The notes: generated from the letters alone by a model not told the origin. DNA of 64,000 nucleotides from BOG-908 sp963692875 (GCA_965198755.1 OZ240673.1:62001-126000), one strand, 5' to 3'; shown: positions 53,536 through 62,251, counted from the first letter of the stretch. Translations and numbers: made by a program.

Positions 53536-54063
53536 CTAGGTGGGGTGGAGCCGCCGGCGAAGCTGCGCGCCCAGCGCCGCCGACGGCAGGGACGGGACCA
53601 GCAGAACCATCCAGTGCAGGCTTTGCAGGAGACTCTGCGCGCGTAGCTCGTAGGCTGGCCGGACGCCGCTGACCGCCTCGAAGCCGATCACGCAGGTAAC
53701 CACCAGGCCGACGAGAGCGCCAGACAGCAGGGCCTGCCGGGGTCGCAATGCACCAAGCGACGCCGCAATCAGGGCAAGAACGATCACCGTCCCGCGGCTT
53801 TCGTCCGTGCTCCACTCGTATGCGGCCATTGCCTCAAGGCCGGTGAGGAGTGCCGCGGCGTACACGAGCGCGGCGGTATCAAAGGACAAGCGCAGGCTTG
53901 CCGCCCAGCAGCCCCAGGCCCAGCGCAGCCGCTCGCGTTCGGACGTGCACAGCGAAGCCTCGGCCAGCATGGCTTGGGCAAAGTCCGCATGGGTCCTGCG
54001 CAGGCGCCCGGCAGCGGCCGCGAGCAGCCAGGCTTCTAGCTGCCGGGCGGCCGGTCCGGTCAC
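53536..54063 (-). CDS. Hypothetical membrane protein
   Basis: 175 residues from GTG 54063, overlapping the PadR stop by 4 bp. N-terminal helical soluble part (RQLEAWLLAAAAGRLRRTHADFAQAMLAEASLCTSERERLRWAWG), then four hydrophobic helices. Such proteins often follow PadR genes. Function unknown. Confidence 0.75.
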   Translation of the reverse strand: MTGPAARQLEAWLLAAAAGRLRRTHADFAQAMLAEASLCTSERERLRWAWGCWAASLRLSFDTAALVYAAALLTGLEAMAAYEWSTDESRGTVIVLALIAASLGALRPRQALLSGALVGLVVTCVIGFEAVSGVRPAYELRAQSLLQSLHWMVLLVPSLPSAALGAQLRRRLHPT

Positions 54064-54365
54064 GCCAGCACCTCCGGCGAGGCTTTCGGGCTTGCGACAA
54101 GCTGGAGCGCGAGTTGGCGTGTGTAAGCCAGACCGTCGGCAGAGAGCCGGTAGGCGTGACGGGCCGGCAGGCCGGGCCGCTCCGGTTCGGTCCACTTCGC
54201 CTCGAGCAAGCCCCTGTCATGAAGCCGGATGAGAATGGGATAGAGCGTGCCGGAACTCAGGCCGACGCGTTTCGCCAGATCGTAGCCGTGACACCAGTCG
54301 AGCGGTTGGGAAAGCAGCGCCTCCAGGATTGCGCGTGTTTGGACAGAAGGCGCACGGTGCCGCAT
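54060..54365 (-). CDS. PadR-family transcriptional regulator
   Basis: 101 residues with the PadR winged helix: ILEALLSQPLDWCHGYDLAKRVGLSSGTLYPILIRLHDRGLLEAKW, and HAYRLSADGLAYTRQL. First gene of a five-gene minus-strand operon of membrane proteins, which it probably represses together with itself. Confidence 0.92.
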   Translation of the reverse strand: MRHRAPSVQTRAILEALLSQPLDWCHGYDLAKRVGLSSGTLYPILIRLHDRGLLEAKWTEPERPGLPARHAYRLSADGLAYTRQLALQLVASPKASPEVLA

Positions 54366-54830
54366 GCCGGAACACTCTACCTATGTAGATATAAAGGCAA
54401 GTGGCTTCATCGTCGGGCAATGAACACCAGCTAGAACATCGACTGCTGAGAGTTCCTGTCCACGCGCGGTGAGCACCGGACAAAAAGTGGATGCGGCGGC
54501 TTGATTGAGTGAGCGGATAGGGCAGAGCAAAACCAATGACCGCTTCCGGTCGAAGTTTCGTCGCTTTGGATGGCCGAGTTTGGCGCAAAACAGTCAAACG
54601 GCTTCGCGGTTGTTAACGGCGGTGTCTCCCGGGATACCTCAGCCTTATTCCGCCAAAGAGTGTCGGCGCCCGGTTGCCATCGATGCTCCAAATTGTGTTT
54701 GACATCTGACCCAGCATATCGGGTCACCGCCACTCAACTGACGCCGGCTCGCACAGAGTAAAATGCAGAATATGCCAGGGCGCGTTTGGCAAGCCACGTC
54801 GCAGTCTCTTCATGTTGGCGCCAAGCAACG
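54366..54830. other. Intergenic, no gene seen
   Basis: Promoter side of the PadR operon and upstream DNA of the ribosomal cluster. Short frames have no coding character. Confidence 0.4.
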
Positions 54831-54878
54831 GGGTCTGGGGCCGACTGGCCCCAGCGGGTCCAGGGCAGAGCCCTGGCC
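54831..54878. repeat. Two-hairpin GC-rich repeat upstream of rpsL
   Basis: TGGGGCC-GACT-GGCCCCA (54836-54853) and CCAGGGC-AGA-GCCCTGG (54860-54876), joined by GCGGGT. From memory, this paired-hairpin motif is common between genes in acetic acid bacteria. It may end upstream transcription; no T-tract follows. Confidence 0.6.
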
Positions 54879-54890
54879 TTCCTTTCACCC

Positions 54891-54919
54891 TTGACGAACC
54901 CCCCACCGCCCAGTAGTTA
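54891..54919 (+). promoter_or_regulatory. Candidate promoter of the ribosomal cluster
   Basis: TTGACG (54891-54896), 17 bp, TAGTTA (54914-54919), a good match to the housekeeping consensus. It would give a leader of about 225 bases before rpsL. Confidence 0.5.
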
Positions 54920-55151
54920 ACCCCTCCTCGGCCATCCCGGTAGTTTGCGCACCGGCTGGCCGTCGAAAGCAGGCCACCAGAGCACGCGGCGCCGTCCCCT
55001 CCAAAGGGCGACCTAGGCCGGGTGCAGTCATCTGGACCCGTACGGGTGGGATTTCCCACGTCGTGCGGGCTTTGTGTTTGCAGACGGCGGCACGCCCAAG
55101 CTGACCATCGGGGCCCGGCCAGGAAGAGATTGCATTGGGACACGAGGGCGA

Positions 55152-55523
55152 ATGCCTACGATCAACCAGCTGATTGCCCACGGGCGCGAGCCCGCAGCCA
55201 AGCGCAACAAGGTGCCAGCCCTGCAGGGCTGCCCGCAGAAGCGCGGCGTCTGCACGCGCGTCTACACCACCACGCCGAAGAAGCCGAACTCGGCGCTGCG
55301 TAAGGTGGCGAAGGTGCGCCTGACCAACGGCTTCGAAGTGGTCAGCTACATCCCAGGCGAGGGCCACAACTTGCAGGAGCACAGCGTCGTGCTGATCCGC
55401 GGCGGTCGCGTGAAGGACCTGCCCGGCGTGCGCTACCACATCTTGCGCGGCGTGCTTGACACGCAGGGCCTGCCGAAGCGCCGCAAGCGCCGCTCGCTCT
55501 ACGGCGCCAAGCGGCCGAAGTAA
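55152..55523 (+). CDS. rpsL: 30S ribosomal protein S12
   Basis: 123 residues, full length, start MPTINQLIAHGREP. The decoding-site motif TPKKPNSALRK keeps K43, and GGRVKDLPGVRYH keeps K88, so the streptomycin-sensitive residues are present. First gene of the cluster. Confidence 0.98.
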   Translation: MPTINQLIAHGREPAAKRNKVPALQGCPQKRGVCTRVYTTTPKKPNSALRKVAKVRLTNGFEVVSYIPGEGHNLQEHSVVLIRGGRVKDLPGVRYHILRGVLDTQGLPKRRKRRSLYGAKRPK

Positions 55524-55535
55524 GGAGAGGATCCG

Positions 55536-56012
55536 ATGAGTCGCCGCCGCCGCGCCGTCAAGCGCGAGATCCTGCCGGACGCCAAGTTCGGCGACATCGT
55601 CATCACGCGTTTCATGAACGCGCTGATGTACGACGGCAAGAAGTCCGCCGCCGAAGGCATTGTCTACGGCGCGCTGGACGTGATGAAGAAGCGCGGCGGT
55701 GCCGCCGCCGACCCGGTGCGCATGTTCCACGAGGCGCTGGACAACGTGAAGCCCGCCGTTGAAGTGCGCTCCCGCCGTGTTGGCGGCGCCACCTACCAGG
55801 TTCCGGTCGAAGTGCGCACCGAGCGCCGCCAGGCCTTGGCGATCCGCTGGCTGATCGACGCCGCGCGCAAACGTGGCGAGCACACGATGGAAGACCGCCT
55901 GTCGAACGAGTTGTTCGACGCGGTCAACAACCGCGGCAGCGCGGTGAAGAAGCGTGAAGACACCCACCGGATGGCCGAAGCCAACAAGGCGTTCAGCCAC
56001 TACCGCTGGTAA
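55536..56012 (+). CDS. rpsG: 30S ribosomal protein S7
   Basis: 158 residues, start MSRRRRAVKREILPD; RRVGGATYQVPVEVR and KKREDTHRMAEANKAFSHYRW are the 16S rRNA-binding and C-terminal motifs. 12 bp after rpsL with GGAGAGG as ribosome binding site. Followed directly by tuf, not fusA. Confidence 0.98.
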   Translation: MSRRRRAVKREILPDAKFGDIVITRFMNALMYDGKKSAAEGIVYGALDVMKKRGGAAADPVRMFHEALDNVKPAVEVRSRRVGGATYQVPVEVRTERRQALAIRWLIDAARKRGEHTMEDRLSNELFDAVNNRGSAVKKREDTHRMAEANKAFSHYRW

Positions 56013-56054
56013 CTGTAAGCTCAAGGGCCCGGATCGGGCGACGGAGAGACGACG

Positions 56055-57242
56055 ATGGGTAAGGCGAAATTCGAGCGGAACAAGCCGCACTGCAACATTG
56101 GGACCATCGGTCACGTGGACCATGGCAAGACGTCGCTGACGGCGGCGATCACCAAGGTGCTCGCGAAGTCCGGCGGCGCCACGTTCACTGCCTACGACCA
56201 GATCGACAAGGCGCCGGAAGAGCGTGCACGTGGCATCACCATCTCCACCGCCCACGTGGAGTATGAGACCGCCAATCGCCACTACGCGCACGTCGATTGC
56301 CCCGGCCACGCCGACTACGTGAAGAACATGATCACCGGTGCGGCGCAGATGGACGGCGCCATCCTGGTGGTCTCCGCTGCAGACGGCCCGATGCCGCAGA
56401 CTCGCGAGCACATCCTGCTCGCCCGCCAGGTCGGCGTGCCGGCGCTCGTGGTGTTCCTCAACAAGATGGACCTGGCCGACCCCGAGCTGGTCGAGCTGGT
56501 CGAACTCGAAGTGCGTGACCTGCTGAGCAGCTACCAGTTCCCCGGTGACGACATCCCCATCGTGCACGGCTCGGCCGTCTGCGCGCTGGAAGGCAAGCAG
56601 CCGGAGATCGGCGAAGAGGCCGTGCTGAAGCTGATGGCGGCCGTCGACAGCTACATCCCGCAGCCGGTGCGTTCGATTGACCGTCCGTTCCTGATGCCGA
56701 TTGAGGACGTGTTCTCCATCTCCGGCCGCGGCACGGTGGTGACCGGCCGTGTCGAGCGTGGCATCGTCAACGTTGGCGACGAGGTCGAGATCGTCGGCAT
56801 CAAGAACACCGTCAAGACGATCGTCACCGGCGTCGAGATGTTCCGCAAGCTGCTGGACCGCGGAGAGGCCGGCGACAACATCGGCGCCCTGTTGCGCGGC
56901 ACCAAGCGTGAGGACGTCGAGCGCGGCCAGGTCCTGGCCAAGCCCGGCTCGATCACGCCGCACAAGAAGTTCAAGGCCGAGGCTTACGTTTTGACGAAGG
57001 AAGAGGGCGGCCGTCATACGCCGTTCTTCACCAACTACCGTCCGCAGTTCTACTTCCGCACCACCGACGTGACGGGTGTGGTGCAGCTGCCGGAAGGCGT
57101 GGAGATGGTGATGCCCGGCGACAACGTGTCGATGGACGTCGAGCTGATCCAGCCGATCGCGATGGATGAAGGTCTGCGCTTCGCTATTCGCGAGGGTGGC
57201 CGCACGGTTGGTGCGGGCGTCGTCGCGAAGATCATGGACTAA
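56055..57242 (+). CDS. tuf: Elongation factor Tu
   Basis: 395 residues. GTPase motifs GHVDHGKT (19-26), the switch I RGITIS, DCPGHADY and NKMD; domains 2 and 3 complete to VGAGVVAKIMD. It brings aminoacyl-tRNA to the ribosome. Dispersed repeat copy G begins at its stop codon. Confidence 0.98.
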   Translation: MGKAKFERNKPHCNIGTIGHVDHGKTSLTAAITKVLAKSGGATFTAYDQIDKAPEERARGITISTAHVEYETANRHYAHVDCPGHADYVKNMITGAAQMDGAILVVSAADGPMPQTREHILLARQVGVPALVVFLNKMDLADPELVELVELEVRDLLSSYQFPGDDIPIVHGSAVCALEGKQPEIGEEAVLKLMAAVDSYIPQPVRSIDRPFLMPIEDVFSISGRGTVVTGRVERGIVNVGDEVEIVGIKNTVKTIVTGVEMFRKLLDRGEAGDNIGALLRGTKREDVERGQVLAKPGSITPHKKFKAEAYVLTKEEGGRHTPFFTNYRPQFYFRTTDVTGVVQLPEGVEMVMPGDNVSMDVELIQPIAMDEGLRFAIREGGRTVGAGVVAKIMD

Positions 57243-57374
57243 GAAAGCAAGCAGTCCTTTTCTGAAGAAAAGGACCAAAAGACTTTTGCTCCCTGTCGGG
57301 TGACTCTCCGGCGAGCGTGCGACAGCGGAGACAAAAGCTTTTTGCTTCTTTTTCTCGAAAAAGAAGCGCTTGCC
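57243..57374. repeat. Dispersed multi-hairpin repeat, copy G, inside the ribosomal operon
   Basis: GCAAGCAGTCC-TTTTCTGAAGAAAA-GGACCAAAAGACTTTTG, a weakened centre (CTGTCGGGTG...GTGCGACAGCGGAGAC), AAAAGCTTTTTGCTTC-TTTTTCTCGAAAAA-GAAGCGCTTGCC. It fills the whole gap between tuf and rpsJ, and with its T-rich hairpins could weaken or split transcription there. Confidence 0.9.
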
Positions 57375-57398
57375 TAACACTCGGATAGTAAGAAGACC

Positions 57399-57707
57399 AT
57401 GGACAACCAGAACATCCGCATTCGCCTCAAGGCGTACGACCACCGCGTGCTGGACAACAGCACGAAGGAGATCGTGAACACGGCGAAGCGCACGGGTGCC
57501 CGGGTCCGCGGTCCCATCCCGCTACCGACACACATCGAGCGGTTCACCGTGAACCGTTCGCCGCACGTGGACAAGAAGTCGCGCGAGCAGTTCGAAATCC
57601 GGACGCATCGCCGCCTGTTGGACATCGTGGAGCCCACGCCGCAGACGGTGGACGCGCTGATGAAGCTCGACCTGGCTGCCGGCGTGGACGTCGAGATCAA
57701 GATCTGA
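57399..57707 (+). CDS. rpsJ: 30S ribosomal protein S10
   Basis: 102 residues: MDNQNIRIRLKAYDHRVLDNSTKEIV, GPIPLPTHIERFTVNRSPHVDKKSREQFEIRTH. Also the antitermination factor NusE. Start of the S10 part of the cluster. Confidence 0.98.
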   Translation: MDNQNIRIRLKAYDHRVLDNSTKEIVNTAKRTGARVRGPIPLPTHIERFTVNRSPHVDKKSREQFEIRTHRRLLDIVEPTPQTVDALMKLDLAAGVDVEIKI

Positions 57708-57735
57708 AGCGGCGAGCCGAGGATCGGAGGCAGAC

Positions 57736-58410
57736 ATGCGCACGGGTTTGATTGCACGCAAGCTGGGGATGACCCGGCTGTTCAAGGAAGACGGCAGCCA
57801 CGTGCCCGTCACCGTCCTGCACCTCGACGAGGTTGCCGTTGTGGACGCACGCACGCAGGAGCGCGACGGCTACACCGCCGTGCAACTCGGTACGTCCATC
57901 GCCAAGGTGAAGAACGTGACCAAGGCAAACCGCGGCCACTACGCCCGCGTGAAGGTGGAGCCGCGCCGCAAGCTAATCGAGTTCCGCTGCGCCGCCGACG
58001 CCGTGCTGGAACCAGGTGCCATCATCACAGCCGCGCATTTCGTGCCCGGCCAGAAGGTCGACGTGACCGGCACCACCAAGGGCAAGGGTTTTGCCGGTGC
58101 GATGAAGCGCTGGAACTTCCGCGGCCTCGAGGCCTCGCATGGCGTGTCCGTCAGCCACCGTTCGCATGGCTCGACCGGCAACCGTCAGGACCCGGGCAAG
58201 ACGTTCAAGAACAAGAAGATGGCAGGCCACCTCGGGCAGGAACGCGTCACCACGATGAACCTGTCGGTGGCGCGCGTGGACGCCGAGCGCGGGCTGATCA
58301 TGGTGCACGGCGCCATCCCCGGTGCCAAGGGCGACTACGTTCTGGTGCGAGACGCGGTCAAGCGTGCGCGCCACGCCGACGCCCCGTATCCTGCCGCGCT
58401 GGCCGGCTAA
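57736..58410 (+). CDS. rplC: 50S ribosomal protein L3
   Basis: 224 residues. MRTGLIARKLGMTRLF start; GKGFAGAMKRWNFRGLEASHG and SHRSHGSTGNRQDPGKTFKNKKMAGHLG form the loop reaching the peptidyl transferase centre, including the Gln that is methylated in relatives. Confidence 0.98.
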   Translation: MRTGLIARKLGMTRLFKEDGSHVPVTVLHLDEVAVVDARTQERDGYTAVQLGTSIAKVKNVTKANRGHYARVKVEPRRKLIEFRCAADAVLEPGAIITAAHFVPGQKVDVTGTTKGKGFAGAMKRWNFRGLEASHGVSVSHRSHGSTGNRQDPGKTFKNKKMAGHLGQERVTTMNLSVARVDAERGLIMVHGAIPGAKGDYVLVRDAVKRARHADAPYPAALAG

Positions 58411-58421
58411 GGACGCTTCCG

Positions 58422-59036
58422 ATGAAGATAGCTATCAAGACGCTCGACAACGGCGAGGCCGGCGAGGCCGAACTGCCGGACGAGATTTTCGCCGCCAACC
58501 CGCGCGCCGACATCATGGCGCGTGTGGTGCACTGGCAACTCGCCAAGCGCCGTAGCGGCAACCACAAGGTGAAGGGCATGGGCGAAGTGTCCGGCACCAC
58601 CAAGAAGCCCTACAAGCAAAAGGGGACCGGCAATGCCCGTCAAGGCAGCCTGCGCTCACCGCAGTTCCGCACCGGTGGCGCCGTGCATGGACCCGTCGTG
58701 CGTGACCACGGCTACAGTCTGCCGAAAAAGGTGCGCCGCCTCGGGCTGATCAGCGCGCTGTCGCAGAAGCAAGCCGAAGGCAAGCTGATCGTCATCGACA
58801 CCGCAACGGCCACGGCAAAGACCAAGGAACTGGCTGCCAAATTGAAGGTTCTCGGCTGGACCAGCACGCTGGTCATCGACCACGCGGTCGACGCGAATTT
58901 CCTGCGCGCAAGCGCCAACATCCACCGCGTGGACGTGCTGCCGACGGTTGGTGCCAACGTCTACGACATCCTGCAGCACGATCTGCTGGTGCTGACCACC
59001 GCCGCGATCGACGGCCTGCGGGAGCGCCTGGCATGA
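58422..59036 (+). CDS. rplD: 50S ribosomal protein L4
   Basis: 204 residues; KPYKQKGTGNARQGSLRSPQFRTGGAVHGP is the extended tunnel loop. Its stop overlaps the rplW start by 4 bp. Confidence 0.97.
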   Translation: MKIAIKTLDNGEAGEAELPDEIFAANPRADIMARVVHWQLAKRRSGNHKVKGMGEVSGTTKKPYKQKGTGNARQGSLRSPQFRTGGAVHGPVVRDHGYSLPKKVRRLGLISALSQKQAEGKLIVIDTATATAKTKELAAKLKVLGWTSTLVIDHAVDANFLRASANIHRVDVLPTVGANVYDILQHDLLVLTTAAIDGLRERLA

Positions 59037-59368
59037 CGGTGATCGCCAACGTGCGCCGCAAGGCCGCCAACCTCTCGCGCGAGGCGATGTACGAGATCGT
59101 CCGCGCGCCGGTGATTACCGAAAAGGCAACGCTGCTGACCGAGCGCAACCAGATGGTGTTTCGCGTTGCGCTGACCGCCACCAAGCCGGAGATCAAGAAC
59201 GCCATCGAGACGCTGTTTGGCGTGAAGGTTCTCGGCGTGAACACGCTGGTTCAGAAGGGCAAGACAAAGCGCTTCAAGGGCCGTCCCGGCGTGCGCTCGA
59301 CAGTGAAAAAGGCTTACGTGCAGCTTGCCGAAGGTCAGTCGATCGACCTGACCACGCGGCTTTCGTGA
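59033..59368 (+). CDS. rplW: 50S ribosomal protein L23
   Basis: 111 residues; the core starts at EIVRAPVITEKATLLTERNQ, preceded by an unusual 20-residue N-terminal stretch (MTVIANVRRKAANLSREAMY). A later ATG (codon 19) would give the usual length, but the 4-bp coupling with rplD supports the longer start. Confidence 0.95.
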   Translation: MTVIANVRRKAANLSREAMYEIVRAPVITEKATLLTERNQMVFRVALTATKPEIKNAIETLFGVKVLGVNTLVQKGKTKRFKGRPGVRSTVKKAYVQLAEGQSIDLTTRLS

Positions 59369-59393
59369 AGCAATGGGCCTGAGGGTAGGATAG

Positions 59394-60224
59394 ATGGCAC
59401 TCAAGCAATTCAAGCCGGTCACGGCGAGCCTGCGCGGCACGGTCCTGATCGACCGTTCCGAGCTGTGGAAGGGCAAGCCCGTCAAGGGGTTGACCGAGGG
59501 CAAGAGCAAGTCCGGCGGCCGCAACAACCACGGCCGCACCACCAGCTTCTTCCGCGGCGGCGGGCACAAGCAGAGCTACCGCATCGTCGACTTCAAGCGC
59601 CGCAAGTTCGACGTTGCAGCGACCGTCGAGCGGCTCGAATACGACCCGAACCGCACTGCGTTCATCGCGCTGATCAAGTACGCCGATGGCGAGCTCGCCT
59701 ACATCCTCGCACCGCAGCGCCTCAAGGCCGGTGACAGCGTGGTTGCCGGCGCCAAGGTAGACATCAAGCCCGGCAACGCAATGCCGCTGGGTGCCATCCC
59801 GGTCGGCACCATCATTCACAACGTGGAGATGAAGAACGGCGCCGGCGGCAAGATGGCGCGCGCTGCCGGCACCTACGCGCAGCTCGTCGGCAAGGACGCC
59901 GGCTACGCACAGGTCAAGCTGCAGTCAGGCGAGTTGCGCGTCGTGCGGGCCGAGTGCATGGCGACGGTGGGCGCCGTGTCGAACGCCGACAACATGAACC
60001 AGAGCTTCGGCAAGGCCGGCCGCGCGCGCTGGATGGGCCGCCGCCCGCACAACCGCGGCGTGGTGATGAACCCGATCGACCATCCGCACGGCGGCGGCGA
60101 GGGCCGCACCTCCGGCGGTCGTCACCCGGTCACCCCGTGGGGCAAGCCGACCAAGGGTGCGAAGACACGTGTCAACAAGCGGACGGACAAGCTGATCATC
60201 CGCCGCGCCAGCAAATCCAAGTAA
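59394..60224 (+). CDS. rplB: 50S ribosomal protein L2
   Basis: 276 residues. GRNNHGRTTSFFRGGGHKQSYR near the N-terminus and NPIDHPHGGGEGRTSGGRHPVTPWG, with the conserved His of the peptidyl transferase region. Confidence 0.98.
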   Translation: MALKQFKPVTASLRGTVLIDRSELWKGKPVKGLTEGKSKSGGRNNHGRTTSFFRGGGHKQSYRIVDFKRRKFDVAATVERLEYDPNRTAFIALIKYADGELAYILAPQRLKAGDSVVAGAKVDIKPGNAMPLGAIPVGTIIHNVEMKNGAGGKMARAAGTYAQLVGKDAGYAQVKLQSGELRVVRAECMATVGAVSNADNMNQSFGKAGRARWMGRRPHNRGVVMNPIDHPHGGGEGRTSGGRHPVTPWGKPTKGAKTRVNKRTDKLIIRRASKSK

Positions 60225-60239
60225 GCGAGGGCAAGCAAG

Positions 60240-60518
60240 ATGGCACGTTCCGTCTGGAAAGGCCCGTTCGTGGACGGGTACATGCTGGGCAAGGCCGAAA
60301 AGGCACGCGCCTCGGGCCGCAACGAGATCATCAAGATCTGGTCGCGCCGCTCGACGATCCTGCCGCAATTCGTCGGCCTCACCTTCGGCGTCTATAACGG
60401 GCACAAGTTCCTGCCCGTGCAGGTCAACGAGAACATGGTCGGCCACAAGTTCGGCGAGTTCTCGCCCACGCGCACCTTCACCGGTCACGCGGCGGACAAG
60501 AAGGCGAAGCGCGGATGA
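60240..60518 (+). CDS. rpsS: 30S ribosomal protein S19
   Basis: 92 residues: MARSVWKGPFVDGYMLGK, IIKIWSRRSTILPQFVGLTFGVYNGHKFLPV. The stop overlaps the rplV start by 4 bp. Confidence 0.98.
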   Translation: MARSVWKGPFVDGYMLGKAEKARASGRNEIIKIWSRRSTILPQFVGLTFGVYNGHKFLPVQVNENMVGHKFGEFSPTRTFTGHAADKKAKRG

Positions 60519-60916
60519 GCAAGCCCAAGGCACCGCGGCCCGTCGCGGAAACCGAAGCGCAATGCGTGCTGAGCAACCTGCGTGTCAGCCCGCACAAGTT
60601 GAACCTGGTTGCCGGTCTCATCCGCAACCAGAAGGCGTCCACCGCGGTGGCCACGCTGACGTTCAGCAAGCGCCGCATCGCGCACGCCGTGCGCAAGGCG
60701 TTGGAGAGTGCCATCGCCAATGCCGAGAACAACCACCAGCTCGACGTCGACCAGCTGGTCGTCACCCGCGCCGAAGTGGGCCGCTCCATCGTCATGCGCC
60801 GCTTCCACGCGCGTGGCCGCGGCCGTGCGGCGCGCATCGAGAAGTGGTTCAGCCATTTGAAGATCGTGGTTGCCGAGCGTGCAGACGCGCCGGAACCCGA
60901 AAAGAAGGCGGCCTGA
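60515..60916 (+). CDS. rplV: 50S ribosomal protein L22
   Basis: 133 residues: LRVSPHKLNLVAGLIRNQ and the tunnel hairpin RSIVMRRFHARGRGRAARIEKWFSHL; a short acidic-basic tail (ADAPEPEKKAA) ends it. Confidence 0.97.
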   Translation: MSKPKAPRPVAETEAQCVLSNLRVSPHKLNLVAGLIRNQKASTAVATLTFSKRRIAHAVRKALESAIANAENNHQLDVDQLVVTRAEVGRSIVMRRFHARGRGRAARIEKWFSHLKIVVAERADAPEPEKKAA

Positions 60917-60917
60917 C

Positions 60918-61595
60918 ATGGGTCACAAGGTAAACCCGATCGGGCTGCGGCTCGGCGTCAATCGCACATGGGACTCGCGCTGGTTCGCCGGCGCCGACTA
61001 TTCCAAGCTGCTGCACGACGACCTGAAGCTGCGCGCGCACCTTCGCAAGAAGCTGTCCGGCGCCGGCGTCTCCCGTGTTGTCATCGAGCGTCCTGCCAAG
61101 AAGCCGCGCGTGACCATCTACGCGGCGCGTCCCGGCGTGGTCATCGGCAAGAAGGGCCAGGACATCGAAGTCCTGCGCAAGGACTTGGCCAAGATGGCAA
61201 AGGCCGAGGTGTCGTTGAACATCGTCGAGATCCGCAAGCCGGAGATCGACGCGACGCTGGTCGCCGAGAACATCGCCCAGCAGCTCGAGCGCCGCGTGGC
61301 GTTCCGCCGCGCAATGAAGCGCGCCGTGCAGTCGGCGATGCGTCTCGGCGCGCAGGGCATCCGGATCAACTGCGGCGGCCGCCTCGGCGGTGCCGAGATC
61401 GCCCGTGTCGAGTGGTATCGCGAAGGCCGCGTGCCGCTGCACACGCTGCGTGCCGACATCGATTACGGCGTGGCCACCGCAAAGACCACCTACGGCACGT
61501 GCGGCGTAAAGGTGTGGATCTTCAAGGGTGAGATCCTCGCGCACGACCCGCAGGCTCAGGACCGCCGTGCCGCCGAGCAGGCGCCGCAGCGCTAG
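60918..61595 (+). CDS. rpsC: 30S ribosomal protein S3
   Basis: 225 residues from ATG 60918 (MGHKVNPIGLRLGVNRTWDSRWFA). The KH domain has VVIGKKGQDIEVLRKDL; the C-terminal domain has GAQGIRINCGGRLGGAEIAR and PLHTLRADIDYG. Confidence 0.98.
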   Translation: MGHKVNPIGLRLGVNRTWDSRWFAGADYSKLLHDDLKLRAHLRKKLSGAGVSRVVIERPAKKPRVTIYAARPGVVIGKKGQDIEVLRKDLAKMAKAEVSLNIVEIRKPEIDATLVAENIAQQLERRVAFRRAMKRAVQSAMRLGAQGIRINCGGRLGGAEIARVEWYREGRVPLHTLRADIDYGVATAKTTYGTCGVKVWIFKGEILAHDPQAQDRRAAEQAPQR

Positions 61596-61610
61596 GAACG
61601 GAAGACACAC

Positions 61611-62027
61611 ATGCTCTCCCCCAAGCGGACCAAGTTCCGCAAGGCCCACAAGGGCCGCATCCACGGCCTGGCGAAGGGCGGTACCTCGCTGAACTTCGGC
61701 CAGTTCGGCCTCAAGGCGCTGGAGCCCGAGCGCGTCACCGCGCGCCAGATCGAGGCCGCGCGCCGTGCGATCACGCGTGCGATGAAGCGCGCCGGCCGTG
61801 TGTGGATCAGGATCTTCCCGGACGTCCCCGTCTCGCTGAAGCCCGCAGAAGTCCGCATGGGCTCCGGCAAGGGCGCGCCGGAGTTCTGGGTCGCGCGCGT
61901 CAAACCCGGCCGTGTGATGTTCGAGATCGACGGCGTGCCGGCCGACGTGGCGCAGGCTGCCCTCACGCTGGGCGCAGCCAAGCTGCCGATCAAGACGAAG
62001 TTCGTCACCCGCCTGGGCGAGGGCTGA
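61611..62027 (+). CDS. rplP: 50S ribosomal protein L16
   Basis: 138 residues: MLSPKRTKFRKAHKGRIHGLAKGG and RIFPDVPVSLKPAEVRMGSGKGAPEFWVA, with the Arg near the site of YcfD hydroxylation. Confidence 0.98.
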   Translation: MLSPKRTKFRKAHKGRIHGLAKGGTSLNFGQFGLKALEPERVTARQIEAARRAITRAMKRAGRVWIRIFPDVPVSLKPAEVRMGSGKGAPEFWVARVKPGRVMFEIDGVPADVAQAALTLGAAKLPIKTKFVTRLGEG

Positions 62028-62029
62028 TC

Positions 62030-62236
62030 ATGACCAAGCCTGCCGACATCCGTGCCAAGTCCACCGACCAGCTGAACACCATGTTGCTGGATTTGCGCCG
62101 AGAGCAGTTCAACCTGCGCTTTCAGCGTGCCACCGGCCAGAACGAAGGCTCGGCGCGTGTGCGCGACGTACGCCGCGACATCGCGCGCGTGAAAACAATC
62201 CTGGCGGAGACGCAGTCTTCCGCCGCCAAAGCCTGA
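62030..62236 (+). CDS. rpmC: 50S ribosomal protein L29
   Basis: 68 residues from ATG 62030: KSTDQLNTMLLDLRREQFNLRFQRATGQ, VRDVRRDIARVKTIL. Two bases after the rplP stop. Confidence 0.97.
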   Translation: MTKPADIRAKSTDQLNTMLLDLRREQFNLRFQRATGQNEGSARVRDVRRDIARVKTILAETQSSAAKA

Positions 62237-62251
62237 AAGGAGCCTTGAGCA

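Noticed and set aside
54885..57443. 852-codon open frame on the minus strand
   Set aside because: It runs antisense through rpsL, rpsG, tuf and a repeat; these genes are certain.
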